The notes under the pieces: generated by a model
The model's database searches: none
What the model saw: the letters and a program-made list of their open reading frames with translations, nothing else
What the model was told of the DNA's origin: nothing
Origin: Eumeta japonica
Lineage: Eukaryota; Arthropoda; Insecta; Lepidoptera; Psychidae
Assembly (NCBI GenBank): GCA_005406025.1
Contig: BGZK01000910.1
Span: forward strand, 62,001 to 126,000
Length of the DNA: 64,000 bases
Direction: 5' to 3'
Shown here: positions 47,020-57,860 of the stretch, piece by piece
Layout: every line of letters begins with the position of its first letter
How positions within the stretch are numbered: the first letter of the stretch is position 1
Program-made: the position numbers and the translations under genes

Positions 47020-47625
47020 AGATCTATTTAGATTGTGGCCGATTTTGCATTCAAAAACAAGACCGCAATCGGAATAAGGAGCATACTCAATCAGAATTCA
47101 GTGGGGACTAGAAATGGTTAATACTAGATCTATTTAGATTGTGACCGATTTCGCATTCAAAAGCAAGACCGCAATCGGAATAAGGAGCAGCACCGAGATC
47201 AGAATTCAGTGGGGACTAGAAATGGTTACTACTAGATCTATTTAGGTTGTGGCCGATTTCGCATTCAAAAGCAAGACCGTAATCAGAATAAGAAGCATCA
47301 CCAATCAGAATTCTGTGGGGACTAGAAATGGTTACTACTAGATCTATTTAGATTGTGGCCGATTTTGCATTCAAAAGCAAGACCGCAATCGCAATAAGGA
47401 GCATCACCAATCAGAATTCAGTGGAGACTAGAAATGGTTACTACTAGATCTATTTAGATTGATACCGATTTCGCATTCAAAAACAAGACCGCAATCGGAA
47501 TATGGGGCAGCCCCGAGATCAAAATTCAGAGGGGACTAGAAATGGTCACTACTAGATTGACTTAGATCTAGACCGATCTCGCAATGAAAGTGGGGCTGCA
47601 ATCGGAGTCGAGAGTGAGACAAATA
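47012..47625. repeat. 106-108 bp tandem repeat, about five and a half units
   Basis: ACTAGATC recurs at 47017, 47123, 47231 and 47337 and again at 47443, with ACTAGATTG at 47551. Each unit contains GGCCGATTTCGCATTCAAAA and AGAATTCAGTGGGGACTAG. Part of another unit lies left of the hAT element (about 43935-44003), so the array was split by that insertion. Confidence 0.9.
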
Positions 47626-47869
47626 AATATCCAGAGCAGGATCGGGATTAAAACCGAGAACGAAATAGCGATCCTTTTTCTCATTAACATCATTACAATC
47701 AATACAAAAGGTATAAGATTTCAGTTTATGTCTACCCGGAAGCTAGTTATTATGTAAATCTTTAGCGTCTTTCTGTACATTTAATTTTTTTTGTAAAATC
47801 TTGTAATAGATATTAGTTTTATGACTAACTGACCACAATTTTGCCATTTTTATAATTCACGTCTGTTTC

Positions 47870-48185
47870 TGTTTGTCTGTCTTTATGTCTTTTTGTAACT
47901 CAGGAACGGTTTTACCCATAGTGATAAAATTGGTATACTCTAAGAACACGTATTGCGCAAATGATAATCTAGTGTCTATCTCTATGTTCTTTTGTAATTT
48001 AAAAAAGAGTTTTACTGATCTTTATAAAAATTAATGTACAGTAAATACATGTGATTGAGCAAATGATAAGTTATTGTCTCTGCGTCTTTCTCTCCGTCTT
48101 TTAGTCTCCTTATAATTTAAAAAATGTTTTATCGATCTTTACCTAAGTGTTATACAGTCGGAACATGTGATTGGGTAAATGACAG
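47870..48185. repeat. degenerate 102-116 bp tandem repeat, three units
   Basis: CAAATGATAA-like words at about 47959, 48060 and 48177, each preceded by ACATGTGATTG-type or ACACGTATTG-type phrases and by TTTTGTAATTTAAAAAA-type phrases. Similarity between units is moderate. Confidence 0.6.
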
Positions 48186-48459
48186 TTTTCTTAGTTTCCT
48201 ATGATTAACAGGTTATGTAAATGTATTATTTAATCTGTTGTCATTTATTTTAAAACAAAAGAATTATTATGTTGTCATTCGTTTAAACTAATAATAATAT
48301 TGTAAAGAGGTGAAGTTTGTAAATTTGTTTTGGATAAACTACTGATCCAATTCGCATAATTCTTCATTTACGGCTATTATTCTGAGTGATGACTGCTATA
48401 AAGTGTTTTAGTTCTGATGAAAATGAGTTTTATATACTAGCATTTACCCTTGGCATCGT

Positions 48460-48650
48460 CCAAATTGGTATTGGGACTGATAGCGGAATTGGAATTGAAA
48501 GATGGACGGCAAATAAAATCGAGAACGGGTCTAGGAGAAGAATCAAAATCAGGACTAGGACCGAAGTTGAGAGCAGAACTTTGGGAACAAAAATTGGGAA
48601 CAGGATCGGAGTCCAAAGTGAGACCATAATTGATATCGATATCAATAAAT
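48460..48650 (+). repeat. degenerate short-unit repeat, second copy
   Basis: TAGCGGAATTGGAATTGAAA, GAGAACGGGTCTAGGAGAAG and AGGACCGAAGTTGAGAGCAG match 43815-43925 in order. The open frame through it on both strands is a by-product of the repeat. Confidence 0.6.
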
Positions 48651-48654
48651 ACAG

Positions 48655-50565
48655 AAGATGAAAAGATTCATTCTATGACCATGATGGCGAAGGTGCGGGC
48701 ATTAACTATAACAAACCACCCACAAAAAAGGGCATAACAACATCTCCATCTCATATATATATATATATATGTTTTGTATAATCATTCAATATTAAGAATG
48801 TGTAACCAAATATAACCTATTGAATTCACCTATTTATATATAATGATTTCTATTATATGAATAAATTGACAGACTTCGTAGAAAGTCAAACACGGAGTGC
48901 GAATATCCGTTACATTGCAATATAATCTGTTATCTTAGAGAACAACACTGTTTGGTTTGAATCGAAATCAAATTAAACTCGATAAGCAAATCCGCTTTCT
49001 GTTTACTAGATTCTTAATTAATATGATCTTTGACTGACTCAGTCAAACAAAACCAGAAGGGTCTTTCGCAATCAAAAAATAATTAACGCATGAATTTTGC
49101 TTGTGACTTAACAAAGTAAAACAGTACAGTTAAGAGTATGCTTAATCGTAAAGGTCAGGCAAATACTTAAAATAAGGGTTAAAAAAACAAATAAAAGGCA
49201 TAACCTATTCGATATACAAAGAGAGGGAAGTGGTGCGACTAGCATAGCATATATTAGTAAAGTAAACGTAAAATGGGAGATGTATGTCCGTTGAATAATT
49301 GGATATGATTAGATTAAATTATTCTAATATGACCTGAATTTCATAAGGTTAACTGAAGATATGAACACTTGAACGACCTATTCGATGGTGTCTTCTAAAG
49401 CTGGTAGGTTTTTCACTTGCAAATTCCAAATCGGAAAAGTATAACATTGGGAAAAGAAAACTAAAGAAAAAATCACACAATGAAATACATTTTTAAAAAA
49501 TTTGATAAACTTAATTCATGATAGACAACTGGGTCATAAATTTGAATAGTTAGATACTAAAGTCACTGATCGGCTTGTTTTGGCGCGAAAAACCAAAAGT
49601 ATATAATAAGGAATGGCCGTTAATGCATATGTTGAACCGCTACATTCGACTGTAAATTGTCAGATATAGGTTGTCAAATGATAGGTATTTTTGTTAATAA
49701 AAAAATATTTTGATCAAAATGGAAAAAACTATGCTTTATAATTAAACTTGGCCATTTCTACCCATGACATAAACCAGTCATCGTCAATGATATCTAGTGA
49801 CAATATTAATGATTGCGTAATGCTTGTTAGTGATAAAAATAATGATACTTCTGCCGCCGGGCCGGGGCATGTCGGTAATGACATTTCAAGATTACGTAAA
49901 ATACTTATATTTTTGCGTCGGTATTCGTTGAAAATGAACATAATTCTCCATCGCCCGAGGGCGGGATATAATATATCTTAAATGAAAAAATCCTCCGACT
50001 GACAATATAAGATAAGGAGATCGTTTCCTTAAAAAGGTCGAACGCCATCGCGGGCAGCGAAGTGAGAGCAATGAATTGAGAGAAATTGCGAAGGGTATGA
50101 AATATGTTTTCATAGCGGCTTTGGTTTTACGATAAACAAACAGGAATCCGCTTATTTACGTCGACAAACTAGTATATTTATGGACGATATTTTTTATTGC
50201 TTTCAGTTTTTAGTCCATTAGTTTGATGGCAAACATATTCGGAAACGTGAAAGACAACGCGAAAACGAGAACTTATTTCATATGGAGTTGATTTTTGGTT
50301 TGCATATTGTATAAAGATGACGTATAATAAAAATGTAAATAATTGGGGAATACCTGTTTTATTTTACTATTAGATTTCTCTCGAAAATAACGTGATTCCT
50401 AAATTTTGCATATAAACTTTTTTTAGGAAGACTGAAGTGTAATATTTATTTAATAACTAAAAATGAGTAAAAGATTACACTTAAGTGTATTAAAAAATTA
50501 TTAGGTCAAGCCGTAACAGTAATATTTTATAAAAGGCATATATTGTATTCAAATATTAACAAGAA
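48655..50565. other. no gene seen
   Basis: AT-rich; contains an (AT)n run at about 48755-48770. A richer patch at 49850-49990 is open in both directions but has no splice context or recognisable protein. Confidence 0.4.
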
Positions 50566-50569
50566 ACGG

Positions 50570-50710
50570 TCAACAGCTTTTTACGGCAGCGTCGTAGCGT
50601 GCATTAATCTTAACGGCGGTCCATTTTCGTTTTATGGTCCGCACCACATCCGCACCTTCGTCGCTCGGCGCCTCCCGCTTGGAAGGCAAAGTTCTTAGCC
50701 ACGAATCCAT
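50570..50710 (-). other. 46-codon open frame, possible transposase N-terminal relic
   Basis: ATG at 50710-50708 to TGA at 50572-50570, GC-rich against its surroundings. Reads MDSWLRTLPSKREAPSDEG, then KRKWTAVKINARYDAAVKSC. The opening M-D-x-W-L followed by basic K-R-K is like the N-termini of BED/hAT-derived proteins such as ZBED5-type, but the frame stops before any zinc finger. It could equally be a small gene or a first exon. Confidence 0.3.
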
Positions 50711-51094
50711 GTTTCCTTTCATTGAATTCTAAACACGGGCGAATTGACGACTTATTAACTTGGTCAAATTAAACGATTCGCTCCGTGCATCGGAGAACAA
50801 TTTAAGTTCAGTCTCGGATGTTGTGATCTCATTTAAGACAGTGAACTCTTCAGTATGAAATAAAACAATGGGAGGACATGCCTCAGTAGTGGAGAGGTCA
50901 ATGTTTCAAAACAGCAAACAGCGTCACGTTACATCACGTCGTGAACTCGGTGATTATACTATTGTCGTCAACTTGAATTGAACATAATCATAAAAACTAT
51001 ATACTTCCCGCACTTAAAGAATTCATCGTTAAAGAATTTTGTACTTTTTGGAATCTTAAATTTACAATATTTTCGAAAAACCATATGGATTCAA

Positions 51095-51170
51095 TTCGCC
51101 TTTGGTCCGGTATCGAACTTACAACGTTCTGCTTCGAAAGCAAAGCAATGACTACTGGGTCCACCATTTA
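51095..51170 (-). repeat. tRNA-related SINE fragment
   Basis: Minus strand: GGTGGACCCAGTAGTCATTG (box A-like, about 51147-51166), then a GCTTTCGAAGC hairpin, then GTTCGATACC (box B-like, about 51109-51118). Spacing suits a tRNA-derived head, but acceptor-stem pairing is not evident, so not called as a tRNA. Confidence 0.45.
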
Positions 51171-51179
51171 ACTTGTTGG

Positions 51180-53135
51180 TACATTTTATTGCTTTGCGCT
51201 CATATCTTTCCTAAAATAAAACCGTGCTATTTGAAATTGACACCGCTTTACTACTTACTACTTACTTATGGACAACGAAGGTTCATATAAGCTCGCGTAC
51301 TGTACGTAAAAGTCTAAGCGGACATAACTTGATGTTTTCGTTTGTAACTAAATCATTCATATAAATGTTAAAACGTCGTCTGCGTTCATAGTGCATCCCG
51401 CTAACATTGCTTATTTTAAATAGCAGGCGCTCGCATTTCTTTTCTGGTAGTCACGTAGTACTCTTTACGGTCGTCGTCTGACAACATGCTTATAGCGAAA
51501 TTAGCAGAACATAGTCTAGTCGGTGGCAAGAGTTGACTGAACGCTCAATAGGAGCGCTTTTATTGGACACGTATAGTTCAGAAGCAGTGATGTAGTCTTT
51601 TGTTTTAAAGCAAAATTGTCATTTTGAGTGTCACTTAGCTATAGTTCCTATTTTATATAAAATGAAAGTGTTATATACAAGTTTTATATAAAACAAGATC
51701 ACCGTCACCTACCTTCGTCACTTTTTTTTAATGTTCGTCGTAATGATTTGCCGTATGAGGTTTTTGATCAGCCCCTCTCGCTGAGGCATCCCGCACGTAA
51801 TCTGTTTATTTCAAATTAGAGTACGTCGACTTCAATACTTCTCAGATGGCCCGGTGCGGATCGGCTCTTACCGAATCTTTTTAATTACAAAATGTCCGCG
51901 ACTGACGGATTAACGTGCCCTTTGAAAAACGGGGCGAGTGGTTTAACTTGATCTAAGTTAAAATTCCATCGATCTATTCGGTCGTGGTTAGGATCGACCC
52001 GTTATGTTTAGGTTAGAAGATAACGCTCTTCAACAATAAGCTACAACTGCTTCATATAATACTGGTGTAATGGTTCAGCAGCGTTTTAAAACAGAAACGT
52101 ATTCCTGGCGCTCGGGATAGCCTCGTAAGCTGCGAAGCTCTGGATCCAAGTTCTGCGAAGACACGTGGAGTGAGGTGCCAATAACGTAATAAGAGAATTT
52201 AACTGGGCAGTTATAGGTTAATGCGCTTTCCACAGTCAGGAAGTCGTCAAAAAATCTAAATCAGCTCGGCCACTCGGCGTAAAAGGACCTAATCTATATC
52301 TGAGGAATGTACTACCTTTCTCTATTACTTGAATACCAGCAGCGAGTCCGTTTATTCTTTTTATTCCCCTATTTAGAGATCTTGATTATGAATGTTGAGA
52401 ACTTTTTCAATTAAAATTACTCTGAGATAGTCTATGATGGACAGTCAAGTAAGCTGATAGAACTCGTTCGAGATTAGGTTCTAATCATCATTAAGTTGAA
52501 AGAAAAAAACGAAACAGCAATTATTCTATGAAGACATACCCACTTACTGTAAATTAAAATAGACAATCTACTCTGATTTATGGTGTTAAAGTCAAGAGCG
52601 TCTGAGTGCGCGTGACACGTCGCGTCGCTTGTATGAGAACCGAATTCTCATTATCTCGTTATAAAGTTTTGATATACGCGAAGGCGCAAAGACGACGCGC
52701 GCCCGCGAGGAGTACACAACCGTACTAGCTTCCCGTATCTCGTATATATTTAAAACAATTTTTACATCTGCTCTTAATATCAATTTTGGTAGCGCTCAGA
52801 GTATCTATAGGGATCTTTCATATCTCCAAATATCTCCCATATCTACAATCGTCTCCTATACCGATCCACAAACATTTGCGATATGCGCAAACGTCTTTAG
52901 TCATATATTGCTGTGCGGAGTCACAATATAAGTTATTTACAGCTTTACCTTAACGACATAGGAAAAATAGTGCTATCATTCAAAAAATGCTCACGTTTTA
53001 TCATTAGAAATGCTTTTTCGATCATCTTATTAGAGTAAACGTTTTCTATAACAGTGCGACAGGGGTCTAGCGTTTTCAATGTTTGAGACAGAGAAATGAA
53101 AATGATATAGAAAATGCGTTATCAAAAGGGCTACT
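51180..53135. other. no gene seen; CpG-richer patch at 52.6-52.75 kb
   Basis: A patch at 52600-52745 is rich in CG (GACGACGCGCGCCCGCGAGG) next to TATATATTTAAAA. It may be a regulatory region or a decayed exon; nothing supports a product. Confidence 0.35.
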
Positions 53136-53139
53136 ATAC

Positions 53140-53297
53140 AATAAACCTTTCTTTCGAAAAATGTTAATAGATCTTAAATCTCATTATTAAAAAGCACAAA
53201 ATTTCGACCTTCTTCTTTAAGAAATAAACCTTTCTTTCGAAAAATGTTAATAGATCTTAAATCTCATTATTAAAAAGCACAAAATTTCGACCTTCTT
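53140..53297. repeat. 83-bp direct tandem duplication
   Basis: 53140-53214 and 53223-53297 are identical over 75 bases (starting AATAAACCTTTCTTTCG), separated by eight bases. A recent local duplication. Confidence 0.92.
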
Positions 53298-53957
53298 TTT
53301 TAGAACATTTTTCAAAGAATCTCAAAATTCTCTAAAACGAAAAAAAAATAATAAAATTTTAATGAAAACCACTCTGGAGTATTGAATTGTTTGAGCCTAT
53401 AATCATAAAAATCGGTAGATATTCAATGGTAATTTTGTGAACTTTTACGAAGGTACTTTTTACAAAAATTTTAAAGTTGCATTAAATTTAAATATGATTT
53501 CACAAAAGTTGATAATAAGTGTATGATATGGATAATTTTGATGTCAAAATCATTCAGTAGTTGTCAATTGTGAGAAATTGGAATCAGTCATATGATGCGC
53601 GTTACGTAGCCGGTAACGCGTTACGTTAGCTCTTAGTTTATTATGGTATGGCCTATGGCAGTTAGAATAGTAACTGCGAAACAATATTGTAATATTAATA
53701 ACAATATTTTTACAATCAAAATGTTTTTTATATCGCCTCAGTAGGGAGCCCATTTTCAGCGAAAATACGAATTCGCTCTGGTGTCGTGAGATCTAGGTAT
53801 AGGTTTATAACTGAGGTGTCTGAATAAACGTATAGATAGACTATTGATGGTGAAAAAAACTAAAAAAAAAATTCATAAGTTTTTGAAAAATAAACGCTAA
53901 GAGGGATGTTTTTGCGATGCGATGGAAGCACCTTTGTTCTTCATTTTTCTGCCAGAA

Positions 53958-54175
53958 ATCTGAAACGAGAAAATCGTCAGAAGTAAGAGACTAATGGACA
54001 CAGCTCACAGAATGGACAAGTTGAAGTTCCAATAGGCAGATCATATCTAGGTATCCTAGAAAAGATAACTGCTGGGGAAGGAAAACACTAAGTGGGCTGA
54101 CGACCAGGTCGTAGTGTTGGGCCACCGTCTGTTACAGGTGGGCCAATATCGCACGTCGTGGAAATATAGGGTATT
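53958..54175 (+). pseudogene. 3' end of an RTE-type LINE reverse transcriptase
   Basis: Plus strand, with stops and frame changes: NEKIVRSKRLMDTAHRMDKL with KLKFQ, then ADHI, and further on WADDQVVVLG and YRTSWK. This is the order of the C-terminal R-T-x-VTDIAxRIxxLKWQWAGHI ... RWTDDIxxVAGxxW ... DRxxWK segment of RTE-like elements in Lepidoptera. Only about 70 residues remain. Confidence 0.6.
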
Positions 54176-54179
54176 AAAA

Positions 54180-57100
54180 GGCAACTTTTAAACCTTTTAT
54201 TTAGACATATTTATTTAAGAGTCTAATTTAAATATTGGAGATTGACTCAATATTTCGAGTGTCTTTTTAATTTTTTTTAAACAATGACAATTATTGGAAT
54301 CACCTTATTTTAAAAATCGGCTGTTTCACGACTCACAACTGGCATCGAATGTGAATGGTAGTACTGATATCATTTTATTATGATTAAAAATATTAATCTT
54401 TATATATCATGAAATATATTTTGGTGTTGATAATAAAGAAATATTATTATTTTTAAAATAAGGATCAATTTATGATTTATGTGTACTTAGTTAATAAATA
54501 ACGTTTTGGCGCTGATTTTTGTTTGTAGACCTTTCGTCATTCAGCTCATTTTCAATGTACCCGAAGGTCGTATAGAGCACTCGATCTGTAAATTTTTTAA
54601 GGGATGTAGAGTAAGAGATTATCAGTCGTCGAAACCGGTGAGGGGACAACCCTTACCAATTTCCATTCTAATCGCTTCACTGGCTTCATCATATAAACTT
54701 ACCGATAACATAGTATAAAATTACTTTCAGATTTATTACACGTATAAGGCATTTTATATTTTTCCAAAACTAGTCTGATTTAAGGCGTTAAAAAAGAGAG
54801 TTAACAAAACGCCTTACCTATTCTGAGAAAAAGCTTGGAATAAATGAGCCAGAAGTATTTTTACATAAGTAAGTCTGTGATGTCACAAAATTGATATCAT
54901 TTGAGATTTGTCAATCTGTTCTTCTCCTGATTATTCCAGCGACAATAGCATTTCGTGAGGACTATAAAGAAAAACTTTAAACGCCAAAGACGCTAAGCGT
55001 CTTATATCCGTCCTTTTTATATAAAGCCGTACTCGCATATATTTAATATTGAATATGCAGTTACATGTTATAACTTTTCAGGTTTCGTTGAAACTGTTAT
55101 GCATAAGAAAGTAGTTGAGTTATAAAAATGTATATTATTTATAAATAGTTAAAAAATTAAAAATACTGATAAAGAGTTCTTCATTAAAATAAACATTATT
55201 GTTATAACGATGTAGATTAATGGTCAAATTTACAGAGATCTCAAACAGAGATTTTGCCGAGACATGAAAAAAAAAATGAGGCAAGTGAGAGTTAAACTCG
55301 CTCGACGAGAGTTCTGTATCAACACAAAATATATTGGGGTTAGGTATTTAAGGAGGATTTCTCTCATTTCTTTTAGTGATTATTAGTGCGAGCCCCACTT
55401 GTGTCTTTATTTGTTGTTTCACTTTAAAATGTACACTCTATTCGCAGATTGACGCTTTGATGTATTCCATTTTTACGATAGACCAAAGGCATACATTTTT
55501 TTACTGATTTTTTAAAGATATCAACGCTTTTGTTTGAAAAATCACGTTTTTTCTATGGGAGCTCCTAAGGATATCTTCTTTACTTTGTTCACTTCCTTAC
55601 TTTTTCTTTTTATTTTATGTTAAGCTGTTACCTCTAATGATAGACACTTAGTAAAATTATTAAACAGCTATTTATTACGATTAAAGGTTTCAAACTATTA
55701 AACATAACTTTGAGCAAAGGGCGGAGACTCAGTAATAAGGTCTCGTTGTCACGATACCCTTTGTATGTGAAACGCTAAAACATATCGGATGTTGACAGCG
55801 GTCAACTCTCATAGTCAAAGGACTACTGACATTAATTAGATTCATCTTTGAGTACAGTTTACTATGAGTTTCTGTATGATACGTACCATATTTTACTTGT
55901 ATCTACACGGAAAACCGTTAAGATCCCAACAACGGACGATTTGAACGTAGAGGTTTTAATTTAAATCCTATAACTCTCTTCGTGTCTTATAGAACATATT
56001 AAGCTGTTGGTTCAGATTGCTGTTACCATATTGTTAACGATAGTCGTTATCAGCTTCCGACCCGACCAGTGTGAGGGACTCGAGGGCCAAGCCCCTCAAT
56101 CTTGTATAATATTGTGGGACAGTATAACTCGTAAGTGGGGTGATTACCCACCATATATGAAGTCGAAGTAGCGCTCATACACAATTATTGGAGTGTTAAC
56201 GTCACATATTTAAATAAAAATGAAAAAGCGCTGAAATATACACGACGTCCATTCGATAATGTACAGTATTTTGACATTAAACATACATGTTATATTTACT
56301 TTAATATACACAATACCAGATACTTAATACCACTCTACACTCGTTTTGTATCTCTTATGAGCCATTAAGAACGTGTTTCAGATTTAGTAAAATATTTACC
56401 TAAAGATCAGTAATCACTTTCATTATACGACAATATACTGTTATAAATTATCAGATAATAAATAATTTCTTTTAGCTAAAATAATTATTCATTTATAAAT
56501 GTAGTTGTTTCTTCATTGTTATTGGTCATACTTTTAGATAGGTGTGTGTATTGAATACGTGTTGGTTCTATAAGACTTTCCTCGTTTGAATGCAAGTATA
56601 GAAAATGAATGTATATGAATACATGTTCATTAGCCTCTCATGAAAAAAAAAATAATGCTGTTGACTTTATATTATGGTTGGCTTGTAGAGAAATATTTAG
56701 ATTTTAGTTAAAAAAAAGTTTAGTATACCTATACTCTGGAAATAGCTCCTTATACCCGTACCAGAACAACGTGAAGGTATCAAGATCCGAAAGCTATTCA
56801 ATCAGAAAAACAGAGGAAGAGTAAATTTTTTGCAATGGATTGGTAGGGATCTGACAAATCAACAGCTAAAACAACTCGATGAAACTCCTGCGAAATCGGT
56901 TCTCCCGGTCACACACGACCAGAACGTACAGTCAATGGACTAAAAAGTTTTTTCGTCTCTCCGACTAATTAAATATTAGCAATCGGCGACTTTCGTATAT
57001 TCGAAAGAAATGTGATCAGACAGACATAAGTAACCGTTGTTCAATGTCGACCACGTTAACCGAATCTCTTAAACGATTATAGTATAATATAATACGCGCG

Positions 57101-57715
57101 TGCGCCACATTTAGAAATACGAAAATAGCTGACCAGTGTTATTAAATTGGTTATATTGTACCGGCCACGCACGGCCGAGAAAGCGAGGAAAAGCATTAGC
57201 ACACACAAAAAAAGTTTTCTTTTTTACCTCAAGATGAAATAATTGGTTTGTGAACCGCATGTTGTTTACAACAGATATTACACGGTTGTATTTTTATATT
57301 CATGTAAAAACACACTATAATTGGGATATATTAGATTTAGACATTCGCCGTGCGCTGCCGCGAGTGAGGTACACGCCTACCTCATGCCAACTGAAATTAT
57401 CGTGTATGATTCATTTTGTCTTATTTTTCATTTGCTATCAATGTAATATCTCATTTTCATGTTCATATTGATATTTTAATTGATTTCTATTCTATTATAA
57501 CAATCTCATTTATCACTAATATTTTTTTCAAATTTTATTTTGTTTAGCGAGGTACCTAAAGGAACAATTTACAATATCTGTTTAATGAATGAGATGTTAA
57601 TTATCGAATCTTAAGTGTTGTGATTTTCTATTTAATTTATTGTAAATTTAATATAATACATGTATATTTTCTTAAATAACGCTTTGTTCAAGATTATTAC
57701 TCAATATTAATTTTC
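54180..57715. other. no gene seen
   Basis: AT-rich unique-looking sequence without splice-bounded coding islands, arrays or recognisable transposon proteins. Confidence 0.4.
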
Positions 57716-57860
57716 GCGTCCACGGCTTGAATTACACATACCTAAGATCGTGGCAGTGCATATCCTAGGTTCGATCTCCATATTCAATACACATTTCTTT
57801 TGAGTTAGTCATATAACGAGCTATAATTAATTTGGCTATTCATCGTTTGCTTTATGCATC

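Noticed and set aside
48386..48661. 91-codon plus-strand open frame
   Set aside because: It runs through a degenerate short-unit repeat that is also open on the other strand; no splice or start context.
49729..50113. Overlapping open frames on both strands near 49.9 kb
   Set aside because: No recognisable protein, no splice sites in phase, AT-rich surroundings; considered chance.
51095..51170. Functional tRNA gene on the minus strand
   Set aside because: Box A and box B words are present, but no paired acceptor stem or clear anticodon arm; treated as a SINE head.
52592..52783. Minus-strand 63-codon frame in a CpG-rich patch
   Set aside because: Composition alone keeps it open; no family resemblance or exon boundaries.
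57725..57790. tRNA-like segment with GGTTCGATCTCC
   Set aside because: Only a box B-like word is seen; no box A at the right distance and no stem pairing.
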